Under the pieces are notes generated by a model. The model was not told the DNA's origin and searched no databases. It saw nothing but the letters and a program-made list of their open reading frames with translations. 64,000 nt of DNA, from assembly GCA_002049455.2 (NCBI GenBank), contig KV918826.1, positions 124,001 to 188,000 of the forward strand, read 5' to 3'. Below, in pieces: positions 1-10,192 of the stretch (its first letter is position 1; every line of letters starts with the position of its first letter). A program made the translations under genes and the position numbers. Source of the stretch: Porphyra umbilicalis. Its lineage: Eukaryota; Rhodophyta; Bangiophyceae; Bangiales; Bangiaceae.

Positions 1-768
1 AAACAAAAACGCACCGCCACCGACGGTGCACGGCCTTGATATGCCTCAGGACACCCACCGGCGCGGACTGGCTCCGACACGCTCCGCCGAGTAAGCATTA
101 TTGGGGCACGACCGCGCAAAGGCGAGCGCGCACTGCTCAAGAAAGGCGCGACCGCACAAACCGAGAAAGCGGGTGCACCAGTGATCCAGTTCAAGTGCGC
201 CCTTTCAATACAGTTAATATGCTGTCAACTCTTTTCTGAGGGGTGTCTTTGATCTTGAGATCCTACTTATGCAGCAGCAAACCGTGAATCGTCCTCAGCA
301 GTGCCGTCAGAAGAATCCCACCCACCCGGCCCCTCATGTTTGCTAGCAGAGACTGAATCGACCTCCGAACATGCATGACTTTTGAGAAGTTCTTGCAATT
401 CTCTTCTGTCCGTTCGGGCCGTTCATTGGCCCTCCAAACACGTGAGCTCCGTGATCAGTAGATCGCCACTGCTCATTGACATCAAGACGGGTCACTGACA
501 TTCTATTGACCAATGAACATTAATGAAGGGTACAGCAGTGACTGGATCCAGCCCAACTGCGTTTTCTGGGGCACCAGATGGCACAGGTCCGCAGTCTCTG
601 TATTGTGGACGATAGAGAGCCGGCTCAAATAATGTGACACTAGAGCACCTGACTTAGCCAAGGGCACGTCATCACATTCGTTGAACCGGTGCTGTCCTTG
701 ACGCAATTCTGGATCAAGAACACCCCTCTAGAGGATAGAGTCCATGAATCTTAACGGAGAAAATAACT

Positions 769-2405
769 GAAGACAGATCTGAGGCCCATTCGCAGTTGCA
801 GTCCGTGTGACGGTATACCGACGTAACGTTAATTTGATTGGCCAAGCCCGTCACGTGACGGTATCCCGGTACAGACATACGCGGGATACTCGCGTATGTT
901 TATACCGCGGTATCGTCTGAGAACGGGGAGTTTCACGTCTCGAGTGTTTACAATTCCTCTTTTGCAAGAACTGTCAAACGAATTGTCGACAATCTGGAAG
1001 CTCCTCGCCGGTGTGGCGACACACGCCGCTGCGAACATGCCTGAGAAGTCGACCCCGCAGCCCACTTAAGACGCACCGCGCTGGATGACACTGTTTGCTG
1101 CAACCCTTCCCACCCAAACTGCACACTGTTCCCCCCCAGTCCCCCTCCGTTGGCCACGATGCGCATGTCAACGTAGCTGCCGCCATTCATGTATCGCAGG
1201 GCCAGAGCTGTGCGGACCTCGGCGGAGAGACCGGGGCGAGGTAAGCGAGGACGCAAAATGCCCAGAAAGGCATGAAACGCGCCGTCAGACATGCGCACTG
1301 CGCGCTCATAGTGGGAACGTAACGCGCCCGCTCATGGGAAAAAGAAACGCGAGTGGTTGTGTATTGAGTGGGTGATAAAAAGATACTCGTACTAGAGTGC
1401 ACTTCCTCCGCCAGTGACGTCACGAAGGCGCCCGCGCGTGGGACATGGAAAGGGTCCATGTCGGCTGTCGCTGTGCGTTGACAAGCTGCATGGCGGTCAT
1501 GGCTGGTTCGACGGTCGGTCTTGTTCGCGCCTGATGGCGATGAAAATCCTGCGTCTCTGATGAAAATAATTGTGCACTTGATTTCATGTGCGAGACGGTA
1601 CGCTAAGGGTCTTTAGCAGATATACCGCCGTCACGTCGGTATGCCTTCACGCGGTTTGCACCTGCGAACGGGCCTGAGAAGGCGCTGAGGAGAGATTTCT
1701 TTTGTCTCCGGCATGTGGTCCCTTTGTTCGTTCTTCTTGTCGTTCTTGTAGCTTGAAGCTGTGTTTCATTTACGAACTCTCGTGACACGGGCGACGCAAT
1801 TGTATATCACGGCCAATCGGATTGATTTTGCAGGATACTTCGGAACTGTGGCCGATGATGAATGGAAGCAGGCGATCGTGTGCAATGCGTTGGTCGGTCG
1901 TGCTCGCCTCGCCATGCCTCAGCACACAGGACGCGTTGCGGGGTGGAAGAAAAAGTGAGCAGGGGGCAAGGGCGGGTCGTCGTGGTGCAGTGGTGACGAG
2001 ATGGTGGGTGACAGATGAGTCGTGGCCGTCGAGCGACGTTGCTACCGGTTATGAAGGGCATAAGAAGGCCCTTGACAGCAAAAGATGCGCCTTCCTCGGC
2101 ACTTTCTAGTGATATGTTTTCTCCACTTCCGCTGTTGTACGTTTGTGGCAGCGCCGAAATGGAGAGAGAAAGCCATAAAAAGACTGGTAAGTGAGCTGGA
2201 ATCGACGATTCCGGTGATCCAGCTTTGCGTCGCTGATCCAGAACTGCCTCAGGGACAGTATTCTGACAGGGTTTGGGCAACGTTTTTCACGTTGGCCTAG
2301 CTGACGTCAAAACCAAATTCAGGCCCTCCCGTTTTTAGACTGTTGGCCCGGGCCCAGGTCAGGGCCCAGGCCTCGCTCGAAGGTCATATGACAGTCCTCT
2401 GATCA
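769..2405. repeat. Possible decayed relative of the 49.9-kb inverted-repeat element, itself interrupted
   Basis: GAAGACAGATCTGAG at 769-783 matches the left terminus of the element at 49,882-50,759. CTCTGATC near 2395 could be the worn right terminus. The internal part at 1690-2300 is only loosely similar to 49,900-50,300. Extra sequence between about 805 and 1650 is bounded by imperfect inverted copies of a roughly 20-bp motif (GACGGTATACCGACGT near 811, and its inverse near 1633). This suggests a second element nested inside the first. The reading rests on comparison by eye. Confidence 0.25.
811..913. repeat. Cluster of four short palindromes
   Basis: The palindromes are CGGTATACCG (811-820), CCGTCACGTGACGG (848-861, with a central CACGTG), a hairpin with 8-bp arms CATACGCG/CGCGTATG and a 7-base loop (876-898), and ATACCGCGGTAT (902-913). 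They lie near the proposed end of a nested element and may be its subterminal repeats. Confidence 0.6.
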
Positions 2406-2559
2406 TTTTACAGATAGGCGTTTCGCCACTGAGGCACCTCGAGGTCCTGGCCGGTAGTGGACTTGTCGCATGACGTCCGGTCCTTGACCTAGCTCTTCCA
2501 TGATCCGTTCCCTAATCCGCACATGTACTGTTACTATATTAACTAGCCACGAGCGCCCC

Positions 2560-3800
2560 CATTCGAGGCAGGCCCGCCTGGCCGACGCCGCGCCGCCTGT
2601 GCCATTCACCGCCGCTGGCCGCAGCCCCCCCCTCCCCCCTGCCCAGCTGGCTGCCGCCCCGCCGCTCGCTACCGTCCATCCCGCAGGCTGCCGCCTCGTG
2701 GCGGCCACCGCTCGTGCCGAAGGCTGCCACGCTGCCGCCACTCGTGGCCGCCCACCTGCTTGCAACTTCCTGTTCGTCCCCCGGCGCCGCCCACCCTGCC
2801 AGCCGCCCGCGCTTCTGGCAACCTTCCCGCCACCACTTGCTGCCCCCCATGCGGACTGCCTCCCTGACACTGGCCGCCGACCGCGGCGCAGGCCGCCGCC
2901 CCGCCGACGCTTTCCGCCGCCCACGCGACGAGCAGCCGCCGCCCCCGTCGCTGGCTGCCGCCACCGCCGGTCGCCGACTCTGGTAGTGGTTTCTGCCCCA
3001 TCTCTGCCCGCCACCCCCCAGACTGGCAGCCGCCCCCTCCGCTGGCTGGTGGCAGCCAGGCCTCGGTCGCGCTTCGCCGCCAATGCTTGTTTCCACCCCG
3101 CCGCTGACAGCGGCCCCAGCCGCTGGCTGCCACCCTTCCGCCGCTCGGCGCCGCCCCCGCCGCTGGCTGCTGCCGCCCCCGCCGCTGGCTGCCGCCGCCC
3201 CCGCCCCTGGCTGACGCCGCCTCCGCCGCTGGCTGCCGCCGCCCCCGCCTCTGGATGCCGCCGTGTTACTTGTGGCCGTTGCTCCAGCTGCTTATCCCTT
3301 CTTGACCGTAGCCGTTCACGCTGGTCGCCGCCTCTTCCGCGGGCAATCGGCGCTGCTGGTTGCTGCCCTCCGGTCTCTCGCCTCTGTCTACACTGGCTGC
3401 CACCCTTTTACTGGCCACTGACGGCGCCATTACCTGCCGCCTTTCCGCTAGCCGCTCATCACCCCGCTTGCTGTCGCGCCGCCGCTCTCCTTCGCCCATA
3501 CCGATAGCTGTCCCCTGCTCGTCGCTCGGCGCCGCCCACATTGGCGGCCGCCCCCGCCATTGCCTGCCGCGCCTACCGCTGCCCGCCGCTGCCCGCCGCG
3601 CGCCACCGCCCAGACTGCTGGCTGCTGCCACCCCCGCCGCTGGCTACCGGCGTCGCCGCTCGCTGCGCCTATTGTGGCTGTCGCCGCCCTGTTGTCTGCG
3701 GCGGCCCACTTTTGCTGCCACCCGCGCCGCTGGACATGGTCCCCGCCAGTGGGTGCCACCTCACTGCTGGTCGCCTCCCTCTTTTGGCCGCCCTAGTGTG
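2560..3800. repeat. GC-rich minisatellite array (CTGGCTGCCGCCGCC-type unit)
   Basis: Degenerate tandem copies of a unit containing CTGGCTGCCGCC fill this stretch. In the cleanest part the CTGG start recurs at 3163, 3185, 3207, 3229 and 3251, a period of exactly 22 bp. Because 22 is not divisible by 3, the long Ala/Pro/Arg-rich frames on both strands are artefacts of the repeat and not genes. The same kind of unit, with a 19-bp period, forms the arrays at 60.97-61.88 and 62.83-63.81 kb. Confidence 0.8.
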
Positions 3801-5750
3801 CCGGTGACGGTGTGCCGGACGGGTGGTGGTGGTGAACGGGGGAGAGCGAGAGTAGTACTCGGGGGGTCATGTTGTCGAGACGGAAGGAAAAGAGAAACAC
3901 AAAACAGGGTCGGGACTCGTGGAGGGAGGCTGGCAGGCGACCAGTGACCATTTCGGGGGCGGGGGTGAAGGTGCAGATACACTGAGCAGGACGGATGCCG
4001 CGCCCCCTCACGGATTGATGACCCCATTGTAAACTGCACATCGCTGATTACACTGGCCAACCCCACGAATCTCGTTCACATCTGACACTGCGCATTTCAG
4101 CTGAATACACGTTTGCGCTTCCCATTCCGCCTACGGCAGATCCAATCGTTTGTTCCCGGAAAAAAACCATGGCACCAGTGTCCTACTGGGTACTCCATCC
4201 CTTCCGAGTATGCTTGGCCAGATTTGAAACTACCCATGTAAACTCCTATCCCGGTCTGTACAGGTCTTCTGTAGAGTCCCATTTGGGGGTGCGTTAGGCA
4301 CTTCCGGATGAAACAGGTGCAAAACGACTGCAAAACACATTTTCTGGAGAGGAGCATACATAGTGCATTCAAGTGGGCTGATCATGGTGGTATGCGTCGT
4401 TTCGCGTATAAAAGCATTCTCCATTCTTTTTTTGGGCCCAGAAAGGTACTTGCAGTATGAGGCAGCCGCCGCCACCCCATCCCGACCAACCTACCCATTG
4501 ACCAACATTCTATACGCGCTGCCCTTTAGAAGCACGGAGAATTGTGTCGAGCAGAAAACGCCGTCTCTGATACATCTGCGAAAAGCGTAGAGAACACGGC
4601 GTGCTGAACCAGCCCCCAACCGGCAATTTTGTGGTGTGCACCAGCCGTACAGAAGCGTGGTATGTTGCTAGACCCCTCTGTGAATCACATACAATGGTGG
4701 ATGCCCAAGCAGACGGCGGTGCGGGGCAGACGCTCTCTTCGCCCAGATATAGCACCCGTGCACTGAGGACTGCAAGGGAGACTGGGGGACGCCGAGTTTT
4801 CAGGCGGTGAACTGCTCCACTTGAAGACGACATCAATAATACAGAGAAGCACCCGGTGTCCATCTCTGACTCACACACGGGAAACAAAAAGATAATAGCT
4901 GACACCTCCCCGCAACCTCGCGCGCACTCCACTACCCCACAGCTGCCCCAACAAAGCGCAATGCGCGAGCAGCACGGCAGCCGCCAGCGACAGTCTCAGT
5001 ACCATGGGCCTGGTGGCAGCATGCCGCGGGGGTGCGCGGGAGCCGCTCACGCGGGGCGGCACAGGGCGACGAGGAGACAGCGGCCAACGGCGGGCGACGG
5101 GGAGGAAGGAGACACACAGGTGGGGCGGCGACCGGCGGCTGGGCGAAAGTCATAGACGGGGGAGGTGCCCTGCTGTGGGGTCGGCAGCCAGAGTGGCGGC
5201 AGCGGGCTGCGGGGAGGCAGAGATCTCCGGTGGAAGATGGGGGGGCTGCGGACAGCTGCGGGGCGGTTCTCGTGGCTGGGTGCTTTTGCCGGTGATGCTG
5301 GTTCTTTAAACGGGGTGCCGAATAGCCTTAGGTTAAGCACAAGGGGCGTTCTGGATTGGTAAGTATATGAGCCCTCGGACACTCCACTGCTCTAGCAGCT
5401 GTAACCAACCCCCTCCCGCTTGACACTAGGCTGTTTCACGATCGCAAGAATTCATTGGTGATTCTGGCCATCACCAGCGATTCTACGAACACTCCTCCTC
5501 GCGAACGTACTTTCGATTATAATCTCAGAACCATTGTCTGCGACTTCCAGACTCACACACGCCGCGCGAGAGTCACTCGTTTCTGGACCCCCCAGTTCTC
5601 ACTCTTTCTGGGGACACAGGCGATTATCAGCTTCATGACACGACCGAACCGTGGGTTTTCGCCGCCTGATCTGGACACATCGGCCCCAGCCCCACCTCTT
5701 TGCCCCCCTCCCTGTTCCTTCCTCCCCTGACCCCCTTCGTACGACGCCGT
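3801..5750. other. Intergenic; no gene seen
   Basis: The sequence is mixed and of lower GC, with a G-rich patch at about 5000-5300 that resembles the minisatellite read on the opposite strand. None of the open frames has a recognisable domain or codon pattern unlike its surroundings. Confidence 0.5.
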
Positions 5751-5901
5751 GATGGGTCGCCAGGAGCGCAAGGTAGGTTTGTCTTCGCTTCGTAAACGCC
5801 TTCTTTTTCTATCCATCATACTTGCTGCCATGGACGTACGCCTCGTGGACGTGGGTGATGTTCTTCCAGGTGAAAAGCAGCTGGGCAAGGTGTGAGTCCA
5901 C

Positions 5902-7131
5902 TTGTCCTGGGCTTTGACGTGGGAGGCCCCTCGCAAGACGCAAGCACGGAGGTACCTGGAGCGCAACCGTGGCGTCACGTTCAAGTCGGCGGCCTGGTTT
6001 CACGCTGTTCGGGATCGTGCCTCCGAGCAACGCTTTCGCACCCACTTTCAAGTAAGCCGCTCAACATTTTCAAAGCTCCGGGACGTCCTATGGGCTCACG
6101 CGCGTCCCATAATTCGTCGGCGGCGTGGGGGGGCCCAGCTGGCTCTCGACCTGCAACTCGCCATCACGTTGTACCGGCTTGGCCATTACGGCAATGCATG
6201 TTCGGTGGACGCTGTGGCGGAACTATTTGGCGTTTCGGTCGGTGCCGTTATCAAGTCTATTCGACGCGTCGTGAAGGCGCTGTCTATGATTGCTCCCGAG
6301 CACATCAAATGGCCAAGCAGGTCGTGTCGGGCGGCGTCGTCGCGTTTCGCCGCAGACGGATACGGGTTTCAAGGATGCATCGGGGCCACTGACGGTACAA
6401 CTTTTACGCTAGCCGACCAACCTGCTCTTCGCCCTTGGTCGTCCTTCGACCGAAAATCGATGTACAGCCTCAATGGCATCATCAAGTGTGACTGGAACTA
6501 CAATGTTATCAATTTCACGCTGTGGTGTACCGGCGCCGCCCCGGATACATTTGTACAGAGCACCGCGGATTGGCACCAGCATCCAGCTATCTACTTCAGC
6601 GCGGGTGAGTATTTGTTGGGAGACAAGGGCATGCTGTACACGAGCCGCGTTATCGGTCCTTTCAAAGAACCAGATTGTACCTCTCCGGCGGAGCGCAACT
6701 TCAACTACCAACTAGCTCGTCTGCGGGACAAGTCGGAGCATACGATTAGTATACTCAAGGGCCGCTGGAGCAGCCTGAAAGAGGTGCAAGTCGCTTTGGC
6801 GACGGACAAGCAGTTCTCCTTTGCAATGGGATGGGTCGTAGCCTGCTGCGTGCTACACAACTTCTGTGTCAAAGAAGGAGACGCCTTCCCTGAGGAAGCT
6901 CTTTCGGACGAGTCCCCCTGCATCGGTGATGCAGCCGGAGGTCGGTGCACGTGTGCGCCGCAGAGAGGTACAGGAGCGCGTGTGTGCATTTATGAGGCGA
7001 AATGGGACGTACAGAGCGAATGTATGAGCAAGAGAGAAGCCGTAGATATCATTTCATGGACAACATTGTACAAACAAATGAACACACGCAACGCTACTGC
7101 GCCCCAGAAGTTGGCTCCATGGCTCTCATAA
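5902..7131 (+). CDS. PIF/Harbinger transposase (HARBI1-like DDE nuclease)
   Basis: This is the catalytic protein of a PIF/Harbinger DNA transposon, which cuts and pastes the element through an RNase H-fold DDE nuclease. The frame codes 409 residues. An N-terminal helical region (AWFHAVRDRASEQRFRTHF, then VSRSTFSKL) and a helix-turn-helix-like stretch around residues 95-125 precede the nuclease core. The first catalytic Asp is in GCIGATDGT (about residue 160), the second in GEYLLGDKG (about 240), and the Glu in RDKSEHTISILKGRW (about 280), followed by the family's typical VLHNF. The frame is unbroken over the domain. An ATG at 5830 is in the same frame, but one stop at about 5893 separates it from this start, so a short intron or a lost upstream exon is possible. 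The residues before about codon 12 are therefore uncertain. Confidence 0.93.
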   Translation: MSWALTWEAPRKTQARRYLERNRGVTFKSAAWFHAVRDRASEQRFRTHFQVSRSTFSKLRDVLWAHARPIIRRRRGGAQLALDLQLAITLYRLGHYGNACSVDAVAELFGVSVGAVIKSIRRVVKALSMIAPEHIKWPSRSCRAASSRFAADGYGFQGCIGATDGTTFTLADQPALRPWSSFDRKSMYSLNGIIKCDWNYNVINFTLWCTGAAPDTFVQSTADWHQHPAIYFSAGEYLLGDKGMLYTSRVIGPFKEPDCTSPAERNFNYQLARLRDKSEHTISILKGRWSSLKEVQVALATDKQFSFAMGWVVACCVLHNFCVKEGDAFPEEALSDESPCIGDAAGGRCTCAPQRGTGARVCIYEAKWDVQSECMSKREAVDIISWTTLYKQMNTRNATAPQKLAPWLS

Positions 7132-8366
7132 GCATATCTTGGAATGCAGGATTGTCTGGGTGCTTCTCCACTAAGGCAGCCAGCACCTCAATCCGGCGCG
7201 TCCGCTCAGCCGCAGCGGCAGCCAGCCGCTTTGTCCGCTGCTTCTCATCAAACCGGCGGGAACTATCAGCCAACGAGGCCGCCAGAGATCGCATCAGGTC
7301 GCCGCCACCGGGAGACGCTGCATCCATCGCCGCATCCGCCTGGGCAGCCCTCTTAGACCGCCCACTTGCCCCTCCAGCGTCCGAATCCAAATGAGATGTG
7401 GGCGCACGTGCGGTGGCACCAGCTGGAACCCCACTAGTCGCAACTGGCGAAATGGATGAACCGGACTCCTCCAAATTGCTCCCACGGCCCCCATCGTCGT
7501 GCCCCCCCACCACGGGTGACGGCTCCGCGGCCACAATCCCCCCGCCCGCCCGACCGCCCCCAATCGGGCCAACGGCATCCTCGCGGGCAGCCGACCCGAC
7601 CGAGCTTGCTTCCTCTTCATCAGGCTGCAGGCGTGCCGCCGTTGGGGAAACCGTTGACGACAGCGCTTCGCTCCCGGCGACGGCAGATCCCAGTCTCGGG
7701 ATGGCCATACCTGGGACCGTCCCCGAGGGTGCCGCCGGTGGAGCGTCGTCCGGCGGCGACCCACCAAAGGGAGGTGCGGAGCGTCGCACGCCGCCAACGA
7801 GAGGTTGAGTGTCGGACGCCAACTCCAGGATCTCTCGTGCTTCGGCCAACGAGATACGCCAGGCCTTGTGCTTGCGGTCAACCAACTCTCCTGTCAGTTG
7901 TGCGACACGATCTTCCGCCCCGCCGGTATTCTCCAACTTGATCGCATTCGCCTCGTTCAGAAAACGTAACGGCCATCCCGATGACTCGCGAGAGCACGCC
8001 CTTGTCCACTGGCTTGCCGGCAACCCGCAGCCGCTTCACCCACGTGTCGTTGGATAGTAGAGATTTCGCTACGGCGGCCGCCTGGAGGCACTTGGTCTTG
8101 CCCCGCTTCTGATGACGTTGGGCCCGGGCGAAAACAGTTTGGCTCCACCGCTTGACGATGCCCAGACGCACATGACCGAAAAAGTTGTTGGAACTTGATT
8201 TTGCTTCTATGGTTCCGCCCGACGAGTCGCCGCCATTGCCGTCGGGGCTCATGCCCGGCACCGACCGCTCACCAACAGCCGCCGCAGGCGCAGAAACCCG
8301 CCGCACAACGGAGGATGCCGCGGACGCCGTCGGCAGCACCGTGACGCGATCACCCGCCGCCGACAT
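7094..8366 (-). CDS. Second ORF of the Harbinger element, convergent with the transposase; one frame break
   Basis: Two minus-strand frames read as one protein of roughly 420 residues, from the ATG at 8366 to a stop at 7094. The upstream frame (to about 7985) has a basic helical region (FGHVRLGIVKRWSQTVFAR, then AAAVAKSLLSNDTWVKRLR). The downstream frame has a coiled-coil-like stretch (EDRVAQLTGELVDRKHKAW), an Ala/Gly/Pro linker, and a C-terminal helix (RRIEVLAALVEKHPDNPAF). The change of frame near 7985 is a one-base slip or a short intron. Harbinger elements usually carry a second gene for a Myb/SANT-like DNA-binding protein that helps the transposase. Position supports that role, but I see no clear Myb repeat with spaced tryptophans. 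Its last 38 bases overlap the end of the transposase tail to tail. Confidence 0.6.
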
Positions 8367-10192
8367 GGGGATGATGCCACAAAAATCCGACGCGAGTTGG
8401 ATCGGATGGGGGTGGGAAGGGAGGATGGGACGGCCACAGAATCGGGGGGGGCAAGGTGGGGTGGACACGACGCGAGACAGCACGTGCAACGAATAGCCAC
8501 AGCAAGAGATCCAGTGTGGCCAGTGGGGATTAGAGGTGATGGTTGGTTCCAGCCCTTGTGCAGGGAGATCCGCACGCGCAGCGCGAAGCGTCTCAGTTCG
8601 AAGTGGCGGGCGGCACCGCGCGGTCACGGGACCCCGGCAACTGGACGAGGCAACGAGGGTGGGCGCGCGGCGGCGAGGTGTCTGCACCTGCTTTTTGGGT
8701 GAACCCACACCGTGCCCCCCCGTTACTCGGGCATCATTTGCGCCTCCGATCAGCCAAGTAACAGTCCTCATTGCAACGACGTGCTGATAATTAACTTACG
8801 ATCGGCGAACACTCATAAAATCGCTTGTGGTATTCTATCTGTGAGTCAACCTACTGTTGAACAGTGGTCAGAGGAGGGCGGTCATGCAACCAAGCACAGT
8901 CGTTATGCGTTTTCATGGCAGGGGTGCGCCACAAAAGTAGCACCCTCTTTCAGTCCGAGATCGCGAGAGATCGCGGTCCTGAGGCTCTAGGGGCCATTCA
9001 CTTGTAGAGCATGCTCTCCAAGTGAATGGCACATAAGCGAATAATGACTGCACTGAACCGGGCCATTCTCCGGCGGATGGCCCGAATGAGGTGTCTCCAG
9101 CCGCCCGGGCCACAGCAGCCACGTGGGTGCGCTATGTACAGGCCTTCCTGCCATCCTTCCCTCCTAGCCCCCCCACCTGCCACTTTTTCTGGCAAGCATG
9201 GATAGATGTCAATTACCGGGGGTGCGTCGAAAGATGTGTCATTTGGATTTTCAAGAATACGAACAGCTATGATTGTGACGCGCCCATACCTTGAGTGGCA
9301 CATGGAAAAAACAAACAGCACCTCTTCCATTTGTTTCTCCAATGATATTTTTAGTGACACAACGATGCACACCCCGCTCTGATGATTTTCTTGAAATCCC
9401 TCCGAACGCGTGCAATCGTGATCACTGTAATCGCCTCTGTCAGGGCCCAGCGCTGCCCTGATCGGCAGCCGCCGCGACCGACTTGACGCCATCTTTATGT
9501 TTCAGGGCAGCCAGCCGGGCGGCGTGCGCAGCAGTGGGTGAAGATGGTGGGGGACTGTTTAACGCAGACTGAAGAAGAAGAAGCTGCTGGTAGTCGGGAG
9601 ACTGCGAGCTGTGTAGAGGATGCTGCAGTGGGGGTATGGCAAGCAGCCCTGTGGCTACGGGGTATCTTCGCGAGGCTCTGGGAGGGGGGCGGCATCGCCA
9701 GTCTTGCTTTTTTCCTGTGAGGCTCATTCTGTGGGTGCGCAGGATATCGGACGAGCCTATCATGACTTGCCGGATATGACGAGGAGACCTTTCTCTTCGG
9801 GGAGAGGTACGGCGGCGTCACACCACAGGCGACCGAATGCAGCTGATACAACTCCTCAGGCTACAGAAAGCACATGATCAGAACCGCCAGCTCATGCGCT
9901 TCGTGATGATGCCTTTGCTTTCGTGCGCACGCGTCGCGATCGTTATGTTTCAGACAGTACAGAGCGGGATAGGGCCGAGTTGTTTTTCTTGCAGGTGCCT
10001 GGAAAATCTCTCTGGAGGCCTTGGTATTATAATAGTCAAATTGATGCCTCTGAGGGTACTGCCTCCCCGCCGCCGTCGACGCCACTGCGACGGGCGCCCG
10101 CCCCCCCCACTGCCGCGCGTTGCCCTCCCCCACCCCCCCCCGCCCCCCCCTCCGACGTGCCAGTGCCCCCCCCCCCCCCCCCCTCCCCAACC
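8367..10192. other. Intergenic, mainly non-coding
   Basis: This holds the 3' side of the Harbinger region, a 38-bp palindrome and unremarkable sequence. A minus-strand frame at 9440-9763 ends in a plausible helical peptide (HAARLAALKHKDGV) but has no recognisable domain; I do not call it a gene. Harbinger terminal repeats were looked for and not found with confidence. Confidence 0.45.
8993..9030. repeat. 38-bp near-perfect palindrome
   Basis: The arms GCCATTCACTTG and CAAGTGAATGGC enclose AGAGCATGCTCT, itself a perfect palindrome. The only mispair across the whole 38 bp is one T/C position. It would extrude as a long hairpin and could mark a transposon end. Confidence 0.85.

Larger units (their letters stand above)
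1..2560. other. Non-coding, repeat-derived stretch with no supported gene
   Basis: No open frame here has recognisable protein content. The stretch contains a cluster of short palindromes (811-913). A segment at about 1690-2300 weakly resembles 49,900-50,200: a shared pyrimidine-rich run, then a GTGTTTCATT motif and a GCGACGC motif. The 15-mer GAAGACAGATCTGAG at 769-783 recurs exactly at 49,891. I read the stretch as decayed transposon sequence. Confidence 0.5.

Noticed and set aside
2500-3507. A 335-codon plus-strand frame
   Set aside because: It is a product of the 22-bp minisatellite, not a protein.
9440-9851. Minus-strand Ser/Pro-rich frames of 107-118 codons
   Set aside because: No domain, two overlapping frames of equal quality, and no splice or polyadenylation context.
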